From contig OX421505.1 of assembly GCA_949126835.1 (NCBI GenBank), positions 7,634,587-7,698,586 on the forward strand: a stretch of 64,000 bases of DNA, written 5' to 3'. This stretch comes from Anisus vortex. Its lineage: Eukaryota > Mollusca > Gastropoda > Planorbidae. The translations under genes were made by a program, and so were the position numbers. Positions 12,515 through 21,324 of this stretch are shown piece after piece. The notes beneath the pieces were generated by a model. It was not told where the DNA came from. It was given only the letters and a program-made list of their open reading frames with translations, and ran no database searches. The stretch's first letter is position 1; each line of letters begins with the position of its first letter.

Positions 12515-15115
12515 TAGCGAAATAAAGAAAGGGTAGTTTGTTAGATAATTCAATGAGCTCGGTTGAATTATTGATGGTCACAATAAGTGTATGCATACAT
12601 TATTGGGATAGGCAGATAGATAGATAAATACGTAGATAGCTTGTAAACGTGTAGGTATTTTAGGTACGTAGTTAGGTACGTATGTGTGTAGCTAGATAGA
12701 ACGAACACGTTAGTTGGCATGTAAGTACATGAGTACGAAGGTAGGTAGATACGAAACATACGAGTAGATAAACACACAGACAGTAAGACGAATAGCCACA
12801 TAGGCGGATATATACTTTTAGAGTTAGAGAGAAGACAGAAAGACTGAAAAATAGATATAAAGATAGATAGGTAGATATAAATGACATTAAGACATATAGA
12901 CATATAAGACATATAAGACATAAAGGCCTATTGACAAATTCTTATCTAATTTAGTTAAAAATAAACACATGCCACATGATAAAAAAAACTGTTAATTATT
13001 TTAAACTGATTAATCTTTCAGACGGTAAAATAGAGTCCCAAGACGCCCCAACATTTACTGGAGATATGTGTAAGTAAACAACTTGTATGTAGCCCTGTAT
13101 ATTTTGGTATGTGTCTTGATTCAGGCAAAGTAAAGATTGACAAGGCTTTTGGCTTGCAACATCACTTTCTTCAAAACAAAACACAGTCCTAGGGGGATAA
13201 ACCCATCGTTATATATATATATTTTTTGGTATTTTATAGACGTATTGTGGTTTTAAAACGTTTGCAAGGTTGTGCGTTAACAAGCGGGTGGACGTGAGGC
13301 AGCGCGTTCGGCTGTCTTACTGAAGGTCCTGGGTTCGAATTTTCGTATCCTGTTGCAGGCTAGGAATTTTCTCCCAGGTCTGGAGGGTGTGCCTGAGTCT
13401 GCCCAGGTTTGATGGGTACCTGACCTTAGTTTGGTTAAACTAAAGGCAGATGTGCATAGTGCTGGCCACACAATCACCTAATATGCCGTGTCCACAGAAA
13501 CTGGTGAACGCTGCTTCACAGGATCAATTCGCTCCGACAGTATAGCCTACTTCACTATACACCAACGCAAGAGTCATTCTACACTTCTTCTACTTCTGAT
13601 ACATCAAACAGTTCTTCTACGAAATATGGCCTCTTTACCACTTAACCAATTACCCCATCTAAGTACTTTGCACATTGTATCAATGGTGGCAGTTTGCTGA
13701 GATAAGAAAAATCGCTTGTAGTCACTGCGAGAATATTACATGTACCCTTCTGTGTTCGAGTGGCTGTGGCAAATGGAAGAGTTTAAACATCCGGGTCACA
13801 CATACTCCAAAAGGGGACTTGTGTATCCTACTGGCCACGCTAACTTCTTGTCACAATCGTAAAATTGCCTGGTAGACCTAGGCAACAAATCCTATCCATT
13901 ATCCTATTATATACACATGAGGAAATACTATAGGTATGTTAATATATTATTATATATTTATATATTCGTAGCTGAAGTCGATCCTGTACCGTCAGAACAC
14001 CCTAGTAAGTATTCTCTTCGCCTTAGTAGTATGGTATCTAGGTTACAGTTTGCAACTGGCGGGTCTACCCATCAATCGATAAATCCAAATAGCGGCAAGG
14101 AATCGATGTCCGAAATTCAATAACAATATTTATAACTTCAGGAAACAAGATGACCGCTCTTAATTTTGTTTACCGTGTTCCTTTTATCGCTCTAAAAAAA
14201 AATTTGTATTGAATCTATTCTCACATTTTTTTCCTATTTTCAAATATTTGTATTGAATCTATTATCACATTTTTTTCCTATTTTCAAATATTTGTATTGA
14301 ATCTATTAGCACATGTTTTCCCTATTTTTAAATACTTATATTGAATTTATTCTCTCATATTTCCCCATTTTTAAACAATTGTATTAAATCTATTCTCACA
14401 TTTTTTTCCTATTTTTTTAAACATTTGTATTGAATCTATTCTCGCAATTTTTCCCTATTTTTAAACATTTGTATTGAATGTATTCACACATGTTTTCCCT
14501 ATTTTTAAACAATTGTTAATTCTTTTATTTTTTTTCCCTATTTATTAAACATTTGTAATGAATCTATTCTCACATTTTTTACCCAATTGTTTAACATTTG
14601 TATTGAATCTATTTTCACACTTTTAACCACTTTTGAAACATTTGTATTAAACCTATTCTCGCAATTCGTTCTCTCTATTTAAACATTTTTATTAAAGCTA
14701 TTCTCACAATTTTTTTCTCTTTGTAAACATTTGTATTGAATCTATTCCCACAATTTTCTTTCTTTTTTTTTTTAGATTTATGTAAACCTTTTTATTAAAT
14801 CTATCTTTACTATTTTTCTCTTTCACTCTCTATGTAAACAACTGAGATGAATCTATTCCCACAACTTCCGTTTTTTTAAATCTATGTAAACAGATGAGGA
14901 CTCTAGTGGTGGTAAGTAAAACCATTCTTGCCGATGCCGTTTTTGTTTTTCTTGGCAAATTGAGAGTTACATATCACTATTTATTCCTTCAGTATTTTAA
15001 TAAATTTACTTTTCATCTCGTCACAACAATAAAGTATCAAGTTTAAAATTTGATTTTTTTCATAGAAAGCAAGAGTGATTCACCTCTGTTAATATTTGTA
15101 ACAGCAATAAGTTAA
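4505..15115 (+). CDS. Gene A: single-pass receptor-like protein, cysteine-rich/Ig-like (multi-exon, 5' end missing)
   Basis: Gene model built by hand. Exons: 4505-4698, 6574-6781, 7773-8048, 11255-11356, 12284-12310, 13022-13069, 13972-14004, 14894-14911, 15066-15115. Every internal exon border has GT/AG, and all introns are phase 1 except the phase-0 intron at 4698/6574. The product has a two-exon membrane-distal domain, a four-cysteine Ig-like domain with N-glycosylation sequons (NLT, NET, NIS), one membrane span and a tail of about 60 residues. AATAAA signals follow at 15133 and 15163. The family is unknown to me; the same architecture recurs downstream in genes B and C. Role as a surface receptor is inference from topology. 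The signal-peptide exon was not found. Confidence 0.72.
4833..5200 (+). pseudogene. Non-LTR retrotransposon C-terminal fragment
   Basis: The plus-strand frame reads GELASGKRKTGRPRLRYTDV, then a WRTFVREGV segment, then a C-terminal zinc-finger-like CKICDKDCHSRIGLHIH followed by C. This is the usual end of an invertebrate non-LTR reverse transcriptase (GRP-rich linker, DR.WR helix, terminal CxxC/H finger). The fragment is severely 5' truncated and lies in the first intron of gene A on the same strand. Confidence 0.8.
5458..5538. mobile_element. 81-bp TTAA-flanked miniature inverted-repeat element
   Basis: The segment is bounded by TTAA at both ends and starts TTAACCCTTCCCGTACC, ending GTAAGGGTTAA, so the termini are inverted (TTAACCCTT/AAGGGTTAA). 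A second, reverse-oriented copy lies at 58910-58990 and is nearly identical over its whole length. TTAA targets are typical of piggyBac and Kolobok elements. Confidence 0.8.
5740..5945. repeat. Fragment of a dispersed repeat (GTGGCGGCTTGCACTGTCG family)
   Basis: Segments such as GACGTGGCGGCTTGCACTG, GGCCTGGACATCCAG and GCGCACATTGCTTC recur at 61060-61315, 59205-59590 and 23900-24190. The copies share order but are diverged. No coding content is visible. Confidence 0.55.
6247..6520 (-). mobile_element. tRNA-headed SINE, near full length
   Basis: Read on the minus strand, it begins with a tRNA-like head (GGTAGCCGAGCGGCAGCGCG, then a B-box GGGTTCAAATCC), continues with a body containing GGGGTAAAGTAAAGGCGGCT and GGCCACAGAAACTGGTGAAC, and ends in AGGGTACTTTACTT. 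It is the most complete minus-strand copy and serves as a reference for the family. It ends 50 bp before gene A exon 6574. Confidence 0.85.
6574..6781 (+). CDS. Gene A exon: distal domain, second half
   Basis: The acceptor is TATTTGGACAG and the donor is GTGAGTAGG; it enters in phase 0 and leaves in phase 1. The peptide starts VCILYWLTPKMEKGPC and contains LVPGDDMNNTRLV, which lines up with RMRSEMNNSKVV in gene B exon 23108-23297. Together with 4505-4698 it forms a domain of about 130 residues absent from gene C. Confidence 0.78.
6785..7772. other. Intron, AT-rich; no feature beyond a poly-G tract
   Basis: A G-rich tract lies near 6870-6880. The rest is AT-rich with no repeat family I recognise and no exon-like frame. 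Confidence 0.5.
7773..8048 (+). CDS. Gene A exon: four-cysteine Ig-like domain
   Basis: A phase-1/phase-1 exon of 276 nt, acceptor CGTTTTCTAG, donor GTAAGAATT. Conserved pattern: a first cysteine (YDCVYVEP), a second (VTFCAKF), a strand LSLSLKNET, a third cysteine (GECVSRN) and a last one (SVTCVI). It shares this spacing with gene B exons at 24781 and 25406 and gene C exon 50095. Unlike a standard Ig domain it has no obvious core tryptophan, so the Ig-like label is tentative. Sequons NLT, NET and NIS suggest a glycosylated ectodomain. Confidence 0.82.
8180..8480 (+). pseudogene. Non-LTR retrotransposon C-terminal fragment
   Basis: The frame reads DLWRQTNQDPLEQQIARRKW, then RRIWAHPTETPTGLTRLALL, LRRRND, a stop, then QKRVRWRAVAEAQCS. 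This is the familiar ELWRxTNQxPIxxQIxxRKWxWIGHTLRK end of non-LTR reverse transcriptases. It is truncated, with stops, and lies in an intron of gene A. Confidence 0.8.
9070..9607 (-). mobile_element. tRNA-headed element with CCGGGCAACG hairpin end, diverged copy
   Basis: On the minus strand a tRNA-like segment (TAGCAGAGTGGTTAGCGTAT, B-box region GGATTCGATTTCC) lies near 9405-9470. It is followed by AT-rich body and a degenerate hairpin near 9070-9105 (CCCTGGCAACGGCAGGG when reversed). It matches the better-preserved copy immediately to the right and the plus-strand copy at 15978-16435. Confidence 0.6.
9608..10050 (-). mobile_element. tRNA-headed element with CCGGGCAACGCCGGG hairpin end
   Basis: Reversed, it runs from a TATATAAAAAGACAGTGC-like start, through CCCATTGGTCAATTTG, a tRNA-like part (ATAGCTCAGTGGTAAACGTA and GGGTTCGATTCTCC), to a hairpin ACCCGGGCAACGCCGGGCAA at 9620-9640. 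The plus-strand copy at 15978-16435 has the same order. The two minus copies here are head-to-tail. The paired AT-rich start and GC hairpin end recall Helitron-like termini, but I cannot prove that class. Confidence 0.65.
10135..10270 (+). mobile_element. SINE fragment (tRNA head)
   Basis: GGCTGGCGTACCGAAGGTCC followed by GGGTTCGAATCCCGG and TGTCCCTGAGTCTA matches the head and first body segment of the SINE family; it stops at a G tract. Confidence 0.75.
10478..10740 (+). mobile_element. tRNA-headed SINE, near full length
   Basis: Head GCACGGTGGCCGAGGGGCAG, B-box GGGTTCGAATTG, body GTAAAGGCGGCTGGGCATTG and CACAGAAACTGGGGTGAAC, ending TTTACTTTACT. Confidence 0.8.
10780..11090 (-). pseudogene. 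CR1/L2-like LINE 3' fragment
   Basis: On the minus strand a frame reads PVWLDTKRSTWECAHLNQWR, equivalent to the GHRKKTFGVRAFEAVAPVLW region of the LINE at 32935-35810. The 3' untranslated part (GCGCTATGAGAAATGG, AGCGCACTGAGCATGC reversed) also matches. It is 5' truncated and lies in the intron before the gene A membrane exon. Confidence 0.7.
11255..11356 (+). CDS. Gene A exon: stalk and transmembrane helix
   Basis: Acceptor AAATACAG, donor GTAAGTATA, phase 1 on both sides. The peptide has an acidic stalk (EIEIEILEPNYT) followed by a hydrophobic run SLVWLIFLAPALLGIIVSA, long enough to cross the membrane. It takes the same place as gene B exon 40258-40404 and gene C exon 51210-51308. Confidence 0.78.
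11465..11660 (+). mobile_element. SINE fragment (tRNA head plus partial body)
   Basis: Head GTTGGCCGAAACGGCAGCGA, B-box GGGTTCGAATCCC, body GTAAAGTAAAGGCTGCTGTG; the 3' part is missing. Confidence 0.78.
11931..12131. mobile_element. Non-autonomous hAT element, 201 bp
   Basis: The ends read CAGGAATCGGCAACC and GTTTGCCGACCCCTG, and the flanks are 8-bp near-duplicates GTGTAGAT (11923) and TTGTAGAT (12132). Internal GGCACGC and GGCACA motifs match the copies at 49842-50033 and 38739-39833. The 8-bp duplication and CAGGGGTC-type ends identify hAT. Confidence 0.85.
12284..12310 (+). CDS. Gene A micro-exon: juxtamembrane
   Basis: A 27-nt phase-1/phase-1 exon between TGCTTCAG and GTAAGTGC, coding YGYNVYMEK. 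It corresponds to the 30-nt exons 41010-41039 (B) and 51916-51945 (C). The three tyrosines could be phosphorylation sites, but that is speculation. Confidence 0.68.
12446..12512. repeat. (GA)n microsatellite
   Basis: About 33 uninterrupted GA units. Downstream (12600-12920) is a loose TAGATA/GTAGGTA-rich stretch that creates stop-free minus-strand frames with no protein meaning. Confidence 0.95.
13022..13069 (+). CDS. Gene A micro-exon: tail
   Basis: A 48-nt phase-1/phase-1 exon, acceptor TAATCTTTCAG, donor GTAAGTAAA, coding YGKIESQDAPTFTGDM. It corresponds by order to 42059-42130 in B (72 nt) and 52752-52808 in C (57 nt), though the sequence is not conserved. Confidence 0.62.
13284..13540 (+). 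mobile_element. tRNA-headed SINE
   Basis: Head GGCAGCGCGTTCGGCTGTC, B-box GGGTTCGAATT, body and 3' segment CCACAGAAACTGGTGAACGC present; ends near AATTCGCTCCGAC. Confidence 0.8.
13972..14004 (+). CDS. Gene A micro-exon: tail
   Basis: A 33-nt phase-1/phase-1 exon, acceptor TATTCGTAG, donor GTAAGTATT, coding SEVDPVPSEHP. It has the same length as gene B exon 43073-43105, whose donor (A|GTAAGTAT) is also identical. Confidence 0.62.
14195..14893. repeat. Imperfect tandem array leading into a gene A acceptor
   Basis: About fourteen units of roughly 43-60 bp share the core AAACATTTGTATTGAATCTATTC followed by CACA and a T-rich run. The last units drift to TATGTAAACAACTGAGATGA and TATGTAAACAG, where the AG is the acceptor of the next micro-exon. 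The array is a polypyrimidine-rich intron expansion. Confidence 0.8.
14894..14911 (+). CDS. Gene A micro-exon: tail (18 nt)
   Basis: An 18-nt phase-1/phase-1 exon, ATGTAAACAG acceptor and GTAAGTAAA donor, coding NEDSSG. Gene B (43451-43465, SESTA) and gene C (56054-56068, PSGSS) have 15-nt serine-rich exons in the same place. Such a tiny exon is weak alone; phase and paralogous position support it. Confidence 0.55.
15066..15115 (+). CDS. Gene A terminal exon (predicted)
   Basis: Acceptor TTTTTTTCATAG; the phase-1 frame reads ESKSDSPLLIFVTAIS then TAA at 15113-15115. Polyadenylation signals AATAAA lie at 15133 and 15163. A different last exon further downstream cannot be excluded. Confidence 0.5.
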
Positions 15116-15132
15116 CACAAATATAACGAAAA

Positions 15133-15168
15133 AATAAAAATAATAAGAAAATTACCTACACAAATAAA
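15133..15168 (+). terminator. Candidate polyadenylation signals of gene A
   Basis: Two AATAAA hexamers, 18 and 48 nt after the predicted stop codon. AATAAA is common by chance in AT-rich DNA, so support comes mainly from position. Confidence 0.4.
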
Positions 15169-15373
15169 ATTAAATAATGGGTTCATACCATTAATTTGTC
15201 CAGGCATTTAGTAATGGCACTTCTATCGTTTTTTATATTTTTTATATTTTTATTTTGATGTTTTTTTTAATTATACATTTCATTGAATTATTTATAAACA
15301 GTCGTGCTTATAAAAAAAAGTATCGATTGTCCTTTTTCTTCTTCTTATATATATTAATAATGATATATTTATC

Positions 15374-15960
15374 GTCAGTGGCGTATGTAGGCATGTTACA
15401 CATGTTCCTATGGAACATGGGCCGCTTTAAAAGGGGCCCCCACACATCACATAATTTATTTTGTTTTAACTTTTTTTTTGGTGGGGGTGCAGTTAGAATA
15501 GTGCTTTAACATTAGTCATATTAGTCATAATATAGAGACTGAACAGGACTAACAAATACTGCAAAATATATTGTGAATGAGAATTCGCATTGGATTGTTC
15601 ACTGACACTGATACACTGTAGGCCTGCATGGTTGTTCATACATGAGTTTTCAAACGAGCAACTTAAATTAAATGAAGTGAAATACCAAATTAGCAGTCAG
15701 AGTCAGGCAGTGTGGGCTACTGGTTATAATTCGGCATCAGCAACATTGTACACAGTCTAATACAGCAATGTCGGAAGTCGTGGGCGAGGCCACGAGGGGC
15801 CCCGACACCAATTTGGAAAACAGGACTCCCACAATCCTAAATACGGCCCTATTTATCGTTTTTAATCAAGGGTGGACACCGTTTATCGTTATTGTTCTAT
15901 TAAATGAATTTAGTACAACCAGACGGGCCAAACGATCTGAAAATCTATGTACATAATTAA
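15374..15960. other. Possible hAT element end (CAGTGGCGTA) and unclassified sequence
   Basis: CAGTGGCGTATGTAGG at 15376 resembles the inverted form of the hAT end TAGCTACGCCACTG at 40200, and GGGGCCCCCACA and GAGGGGCCCCGACACC stretches follow. A matching opposite end was not found. Confidence 0.3.
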
Positions 15961-15977
15961 TACAATTAATCTCTCTA

Positions 15978-16435
15978 TATATATAAAGAGAGTGTTTGTC
16001 CGCATACGAATCCCCATTGGTCAATTTGAAATCACGTGAGTTTGTGTCACTGACCTATTTAGGCCTATATACTGTCTAATAATTTTTCACATTGGACATT
16101 TGTCTCTACTAGCTCAGTGGTTAACGTAGCGGACTGCTATGCGGGCAACCGCTGGTTCGAGCCTCCAGTTTTCGAAAAAAAAATTTTCAAACTTTTAAAA
16201 AGAAAAGACGGGCAATTTATATTTTTGTTAAATAAAAATTTTTGCATATTTTTTTTACCCTATTACAATATTAGTTTTAAATTACTTTCCTAAAAGTCTT
16301 CAGTACAAAAAAAAAAAATTTAAATATTAGATTTATAGCTTTCTTTTAATTGTATTTTATAAAATGTGTATCTGCACCTTACACAGTCCTGTTTTTTTTT
16401 TCACCCGGGCAACGCCGGGCAATGTAGCTTGTTTT
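15978..16435 (+). mobile_element. tRNA-headed element with CCGGGCAACGCCGGG hairpin end
   Basis: Starts TATATATAAAGAGAGTG, then CCCCATTGGTCAATTTG, a tRNA-like block with A-box TAGCTCAGTGG (16110) and B-box GGTTCGAGCC (16153), an AT-rich body with TTTTTTTACCCTATTACAAT, and a terminal hairpin CACCCGGGCAACGCCGGGCA. The same order occurs reversed at 9608-10050. The tRNA block could be transcribed by polymerase III, but folding into a true tRNA is doubtful. Confidence 0.68.
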
Positions 16436-16439
16436 ATAT

Positions 16440-17535
16440 AAAAAAAGCACCTACCATTAGAAGCTTGTGTGGGCCAAATTAAAAACAGCGAGTCATGTTG
16501 TGACCACTGCCCCCATGTTACAATGGATACACGACCACGACAAACCTTTATTATTAGCGAATAAATCTTCTTCGCTTGCCATATTAATTGTGTGTCTTTG
16601 TTTTTGTCTTCTCAGGGACCGATGTTTCATGATTTCTGTTCTGGACAGCCCCTAAAACTCACGTTGTAAACAATAATATTTTAAAAAATGGCCGAAGACT
16701 AGAAGAGCTGTAGATCTCCACAACGTTTATTTTTTCATAGAATTCTCGGGCCAGCTTGCCTGCGTTTAGGCTGTGAACTTTGGTTAATGCATGCTTACCA
16801 AGGCACGCGTTTCTGCACAAGATCAATATGATAATCTGTTCCAATTCTTTTTTTTTTTCAAAAACGTAAATTGACCTCATCGTTGTACAAAAACCTGTAG
16901 AATTTTACTTTAACTGTACGTTATTACATTGAACTATTGAAGTGTTGTCATTTGATTTCTTGGCTAAAGCGTGAACAAGCTAAAGTTATTTTTTTGACTT
17001 TATTATTACCAGGAAATTAATTATATTAAATCTTGCATCCCCTTTACTCTATGTTTAAAAATTGTAAGATTTTTAATCCGACATGTCGGGGCTTTTTTAA
17101 AATTCATTCTTATTTAAGAAATAGTTTATCTTCATATGCCTCATGAAAAATATAAATAAGTTTGGAGTCATTTATACAAATCAATGTGTGAGAGGGGGGA
17201 AAAGCGTTAATTTGAATAGGGGTGTGCATTATCTCGATTCAGACGACAAAGTCCTGAAAGAGATAAAAGTTATTTATCTATATAATATTGAGATTCGGAG
17301 ACCGAAAATACTTGCTTATGTTTGACAAAGTTTGATTTATAATGTAAATGTATGCATTGATGCAAAATAAATTTCCCTTTTGATGTTTGGATTTTGTTTT
17401 ATTTCGTTTAAATAATTGCGAAATCTTTATTATAGGAAAAGTTATATATAAAAAAACATTGAATAATAGCGTATTAATGCTTTCGGATCTATAAAGATAA
17501 TAAACAATTTATGGCGAGGGATATATTGTTACCAC
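16440..17535. other. Intergenic, no feature recognised
   Basis: Between genes A and B. AT-rich, with scattered short frames and no splice-bounded or domain-bearing segment I can identify. Confidence 0.45.
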
Positions 17536-17536
17536 A

Positions 17537-17882
17537 GATTATAATAAGATGAATCGCTTGCTTTGATATTTGTGCTATTTGATAACTTGAAACACTTAGT
17601 TTCGGAATTTTCGTATTTCGGATTTTCTCAATGGGAAATTGGGATTAAAATGAAAACTTGTATAAGTGGAAGTCTTTCTCAAAGGGAAATTAGGATTAAA
17701 ATGAAAACTTGTATAAGTGGAAGTCTTCTCAATGGGAAATTAGGATTTAAATGAAAACTTGTATAAGTGGAAGTCTTTAGAGAAGTTTAGGGGTCTTTAA
17801 AGACATTATAATTGGCTGCATACGGGGAAAAAACAAGTGTGAAGCTCTAAAGATAGAGCAAGCGGTCCAACTCATTATAGTC
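17537..17882. mobile_element. TA-type MITE (ACTATAATAAG family) with internal triplication
   Basis: The ends are GATTATAATAAGATGAATCG and, inverted, GCGGTCCAACTCATTATAGTC. The interior has TTTGATAACTTGAAACACTT and ATTGGCTGCATACGG, as in the copy at 63008-63282. Positions 17630-17780 hold three tandem copies of a 50-60-bp unit (AGTGGAAGTCTTTCTCAAAG type) that is single in the other copies. Confidence 0.75.
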
Positions 17883-18104
17883 TTTGTTTTTACAAAGAGT
17901 AATAAACACTAAATTTAAATTTCCCAGCACAGTTTGGCGTCCTTTCATTATGAATAGAAATAATTACCGGTACATCTGTATTATTAGAACTGAAGGACAT
18001 ATATTTTTAATTCACTGCAACGAGTTCAGTAAATACAACTAATGAAGAGATGAAAATATTTGTTAAATTGCAGATTAGCAGCATTATAAAATAATTCTCA
18101 TCTA

Positions 18105-18360
18105 AGGTAGGAAACTATCCCAACGGACCAAATTGATCCATAAGGCTGTGGCCACTCCATACTAGAGGATTTTGTGGCCAGCACAATGCCCAGCCACCTT
18201 TACTTTACCCCAACTAAGGTCAGGTACCCGTCAGAGCTGGGTAGACTCAAGGACACCCTTTAATCCCATGAAACAAATCCTAGCCTTCACCATGGTTCAA
18301 ACCCAGGACATTTGGCACGCCAGTCGAACGCGCTGTCGGCTCGGCACACCGTGCCCAGTC
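18105..18360 (-). mobile_element. tRNA-headed SINE
   Basis: Reversed, it carries a head with AGCGCGTTCGACTGGCG, body GTAAAGTAAAGGTGGCTGGG and the terminal segment around GGATCAATTTGGTCCGTTGG. Confidence 0.8.
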
Positions 18361-18499
18361 TAACGTAGAAAGATAAAGAGCAAAGTATTACAAATAAAAT
18401 TAGCATTAAATTATATTTTAGAAATACAACACAATAATCCTCATCATCGGCTCCATAGTCTCGGAAAACATCACAATAATATAATTATAATAATCATCA

Positions 18500-18850
18500 T
18501 AATCATCAATCCCTTGACAGTTGTGGGGGGGGGGGGAGGGGGGGAGCGAATGGACACCACAGCAGTCTTGAGCAGCTGTCAATAGTTCAGTAGTCTGCAG
18601 CTTTGTCCAATCTTTAATATTGTCGAACCAGCATTTCCGCTGACGGGACTCACCCACGTCCAACCTTCTACAGTGCCTTGGATGATGTTTTTTTTGGCAG
18701 GTTATTATACTGCAACACATGACTGAACGATGTCAGTTTGCGCCGCTTGATTGATGCCATAATAGTTTCTAGTTTCTTGAGGGCCCAAAATTGATGATTT
18801 TCTGTCCCAGACACACTCCCAGACTATAATAACAATATAATAATATGATA
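18500..18850 (-). pseudogene. Non-LTR reverse-transcriptase C-terminal fragment
   Basis: On the minus strand the segment WDRKSSILGPQE is followed after frame changes by RQRKCWFDNIKDWTKLQTTE and LLTAAQD. The same two blocks occur in the plus-strand copy at 59740-60080 (WDRISSIAGPRE). They are the end of an invertebrate non-LTR reverse transcriptase (RP.KRWFDNIKEWT). Confidence 0.7.
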
Positions 18851-19329
18851 ACATATTCAGAATACATAGCGACAAAAATACTTTTGTTATTCCAAATGAC
18901 CAATAAAATATCGTTCTTCCCGTGCAGCATCCGGTGTGGACTGAAGTACAAGGATAGCTTAACATTATTTTAAACACTATGAAACAGGAAGACTTTACGC
19001 AATCCATGAGGTGCTCGCAGTAGTCTTGTATCTTCCTTATAGAAGGAGCATCGATTAACATATAATATAATAATAATACTATTAGTATAGCACAATGATG
19101 TATTCAAATACACATAATAATATATCATTAAATTCTACGACACAATATCAATCTTTTGCAATGTTCTGATAAACATAAAGACACAAATACTTTTCTTATC
19201 CTTTATGCTAGAACAAAGGCATATGAGTACTCTTTTTTTCAGAGTTGCATACGGGCATAGAATGGGTCACCTCAACAAACAAAGAAAAAAAAAACAATAA
19301 TTTAACATCATTTAAAACACCAATAAAAA

Positions 19330-19420
19330 TTCAGGCCTAGACGCAGACCACGGATGAGCGTAGGACGCAGTAATCTTCTTTATAAAAGGAGCGTCTGTTA
19401 TAATATATAAGATATTATAA
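19330..19420 (+). repeat. LINE 3'-end fragment (GATGAGCGTAGG family)
   Basis: GACCACGGATGAGCGTAGGA, then CTTTATAAAAGGAGCGTCTG and an ATAAGATA-like tail; the same family as at 2150 and 46715. A shorter reversed scrap lies near 19020-19060. Confidence 0.65.
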
Positions 19421-19515
19421 TCAAATAATCAGAAAGCCTTAGATGTAAAACTAATTTATAATTAAATTTTTGATTGAATGAATTCCTACTCACTCAATTT
19501 TTAGTACAAGTTATG

Positions 19516-19797
19516 GAATGGGTTCTTTCAAAGCTTGCCTTAATATTTCTGCTATTTGATAACTCGAATGACTTTTTTGGAATTCCCGATTCCCTTTTGT
19601 ATTGTACACTTCTGTTTTATTTAATCGCTATGATTTATTTTCTCAATGATAAAATTAAAATTGAAAGTTGTATACAGTGGAAACTTTTAGGCAAACGTAG
19701 GAGCGTAGAAGTCATTTTAGTCAGCGTTTTTGGTTGCGCACGGAAAATAGAACATATAACCTTTAAAAATAGATCAAGCGGTCCACCTTATTATAGT
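19516..19797. mobile_element. TA-type MITE (ACTATAATAAG family), diverged left end
   Basis: The right end CAAGCGGTCCACCTTATTATAGT and interior TTTGATAACTCGAATGAC and TTGGTTGCGCACGGAAAA match the family; the left end is degraded. An open frame of 124 codons across it is a by-product. Confidence 0.65.
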
Positions 19798-20612
19798 TTT
19801 TGGTTATTTGTACTAGTTAGGAAAGTTTACCAGCTTCTCTTCATTTAGAATTCTCAATGAAAATTAAAGTCAAGACTTCAAAATATTTTCTCAATAGATA
19901 AAAAAAAAATTAAAACAAGAAAACCATAAAAACGAAGTTTTCATTATACTCCCTTTATTTGCAAACTAATCTTACCATCATGTAATTAAATAATTGATTG
20001 ACTACTGGAAATGAAACGTACAGAAAAATATCTGTGTCGCAAATCTCAAAAATATCTCCTTACTCTGTATGAATTGTTCTAAAAATAATCTTGGCGCATG
20101 ATTTTTTTTTCTAGCTTTGCGCCGAAAAAGTATAAAAAGTTGCACAGGCAATTTTAACGCGAAATCAAAATATTTCTTATACTTTTCTTTTAAGAAATGA
20201 ATATTGTCAGAAGTGTAGTATTATTAAGTCGTTGTAACTGAAAATTTGATAGGATGTATTGTCAGGCGCCACAAGTCTGCTGTCCAAATTTCAGCTCGAT
20301 CGGACCACGGGAAGTGGTCGAAAAATTGAAGCCAATTTTTGCACCCAGACAGACAGAAAATGCAACTTAAAATAAAGGAAGTAAAAAAATTAACTTCGTT
20401 TTTGAACTGTTCACCTCATAACACTGATCTATATATTATAGCAGAAATAATTGTTGAACGGAAGTAAGAAAGATAACAAAACATGGCTGCAGCCAAAGTC
20501 TAGCTTAGATATTTACATTTCTAAATGTAGGTTTAAATTAAAATTTATTGACATTATTGTAAACTAAACAATTTATTAAGAATGAGCTCACAATATATAT
20601 TATAAAGTAAGG

Positions 20613-20890
20613 AAGTAAATAAGTAAAGTACCCTTCGGACTAAACTGATTATAGGGATGGTGAATCAGCGTTCACCAGTTTCTGTGGCCACGGCATACTA
20701 ATGCATGTGTGGCCAGAAAAATGTCCAGCCGCCTTTACTTTACCCCAGCTAATGTCAGGTAACCATCAGAGCTGGGTAGACTCAGGGACACTTTCAAGTC
20801 CCAAGAAAAATCCTAAACTTCATCAGGATTTGAACCCACAACCTTCGGATCGCAGGTCGAACTCGCTGCCGAACGGCCACAGTGCCGCAT
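20613..20890 (-). mobile_element. tRNA-headed SINE, near full length
   Basis: Complete in order relative to the copy at 6247-6520: GTAAAGTACCCTTCGGAC at left, CTTTACTTTACCCCAGCTAA in the body, and the reversed head with GTTCGACCTGCGATCCG at right. Confidence 0.83.
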
Positions 20891-21059
20891 ATATATTATA
20901 AACCTAACCCATCTGGAATTCTTTACCTTCGTTTGACAATTTTTTAGATGCTACAGTTATACTTTTATATTTGGCAGGTTAATTGGTTGCTACATTTATT
21001 TGCTTGATCCTATGTTTGTTTACAATTATTAATAACCTATATATTCTTTAGCCTAGAGA

Positions 21060-21265
21060 TGATATTATCTTATATTATACATTACAAACGCTCCTTCTGT
21101 AAAGAAGATTATTGCGTTCTACGCTCATCCGTGGTCCGAGTCTAGTCTTGCCTTTTTATTAATGTTTTAAATGATGTTACTGGTTGTCCTGGTTTGTTCA
21201 GGCAACCCATGCCATGCCCGAATGCCACTCGGGAAGAAAGAGTACTTATATGCATTTGTTCTCGC
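21060..21265 (-). repeat. LINE 3' end (WNGLPEQTR family)
   Basis: Minus strand: GGCATTCGGGCATGGCATGG reads toward GLPEQTRTT-like residues, followed by the CGGATGAGCGTAGAACGCAA end and TATAAGATAA tail. It matches 42540-42850 (minus) and 46715-46905 (plus). Confidence 0.68.
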
Positions 21266-21324
21266 ATAAGTGACAAGGAAAGTGTTTTTTATGTTTTTCT
21301 GAGCTTTGCAACAGATTGTTATTG

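Noticed and set aside
12359..12921. Minus-strand open frames with long LSLSLS and YLSIY runs
   Set aside because: Products of (GA)n and TAGATA-like microsatellites.
16080..16165. A genuine tRNA gene
   Set aside because: A- and B-box-like words are present, but the same block recurs within multi-copy elements at 9405 and 9840 and the stem pairing looks poor.
19474..19848. 124-codon plus-strand frame with a hydrophobic N-terminus as a signal exon for gene B
   Set aside because: It runs through a MITE whose other copies are non-coding.
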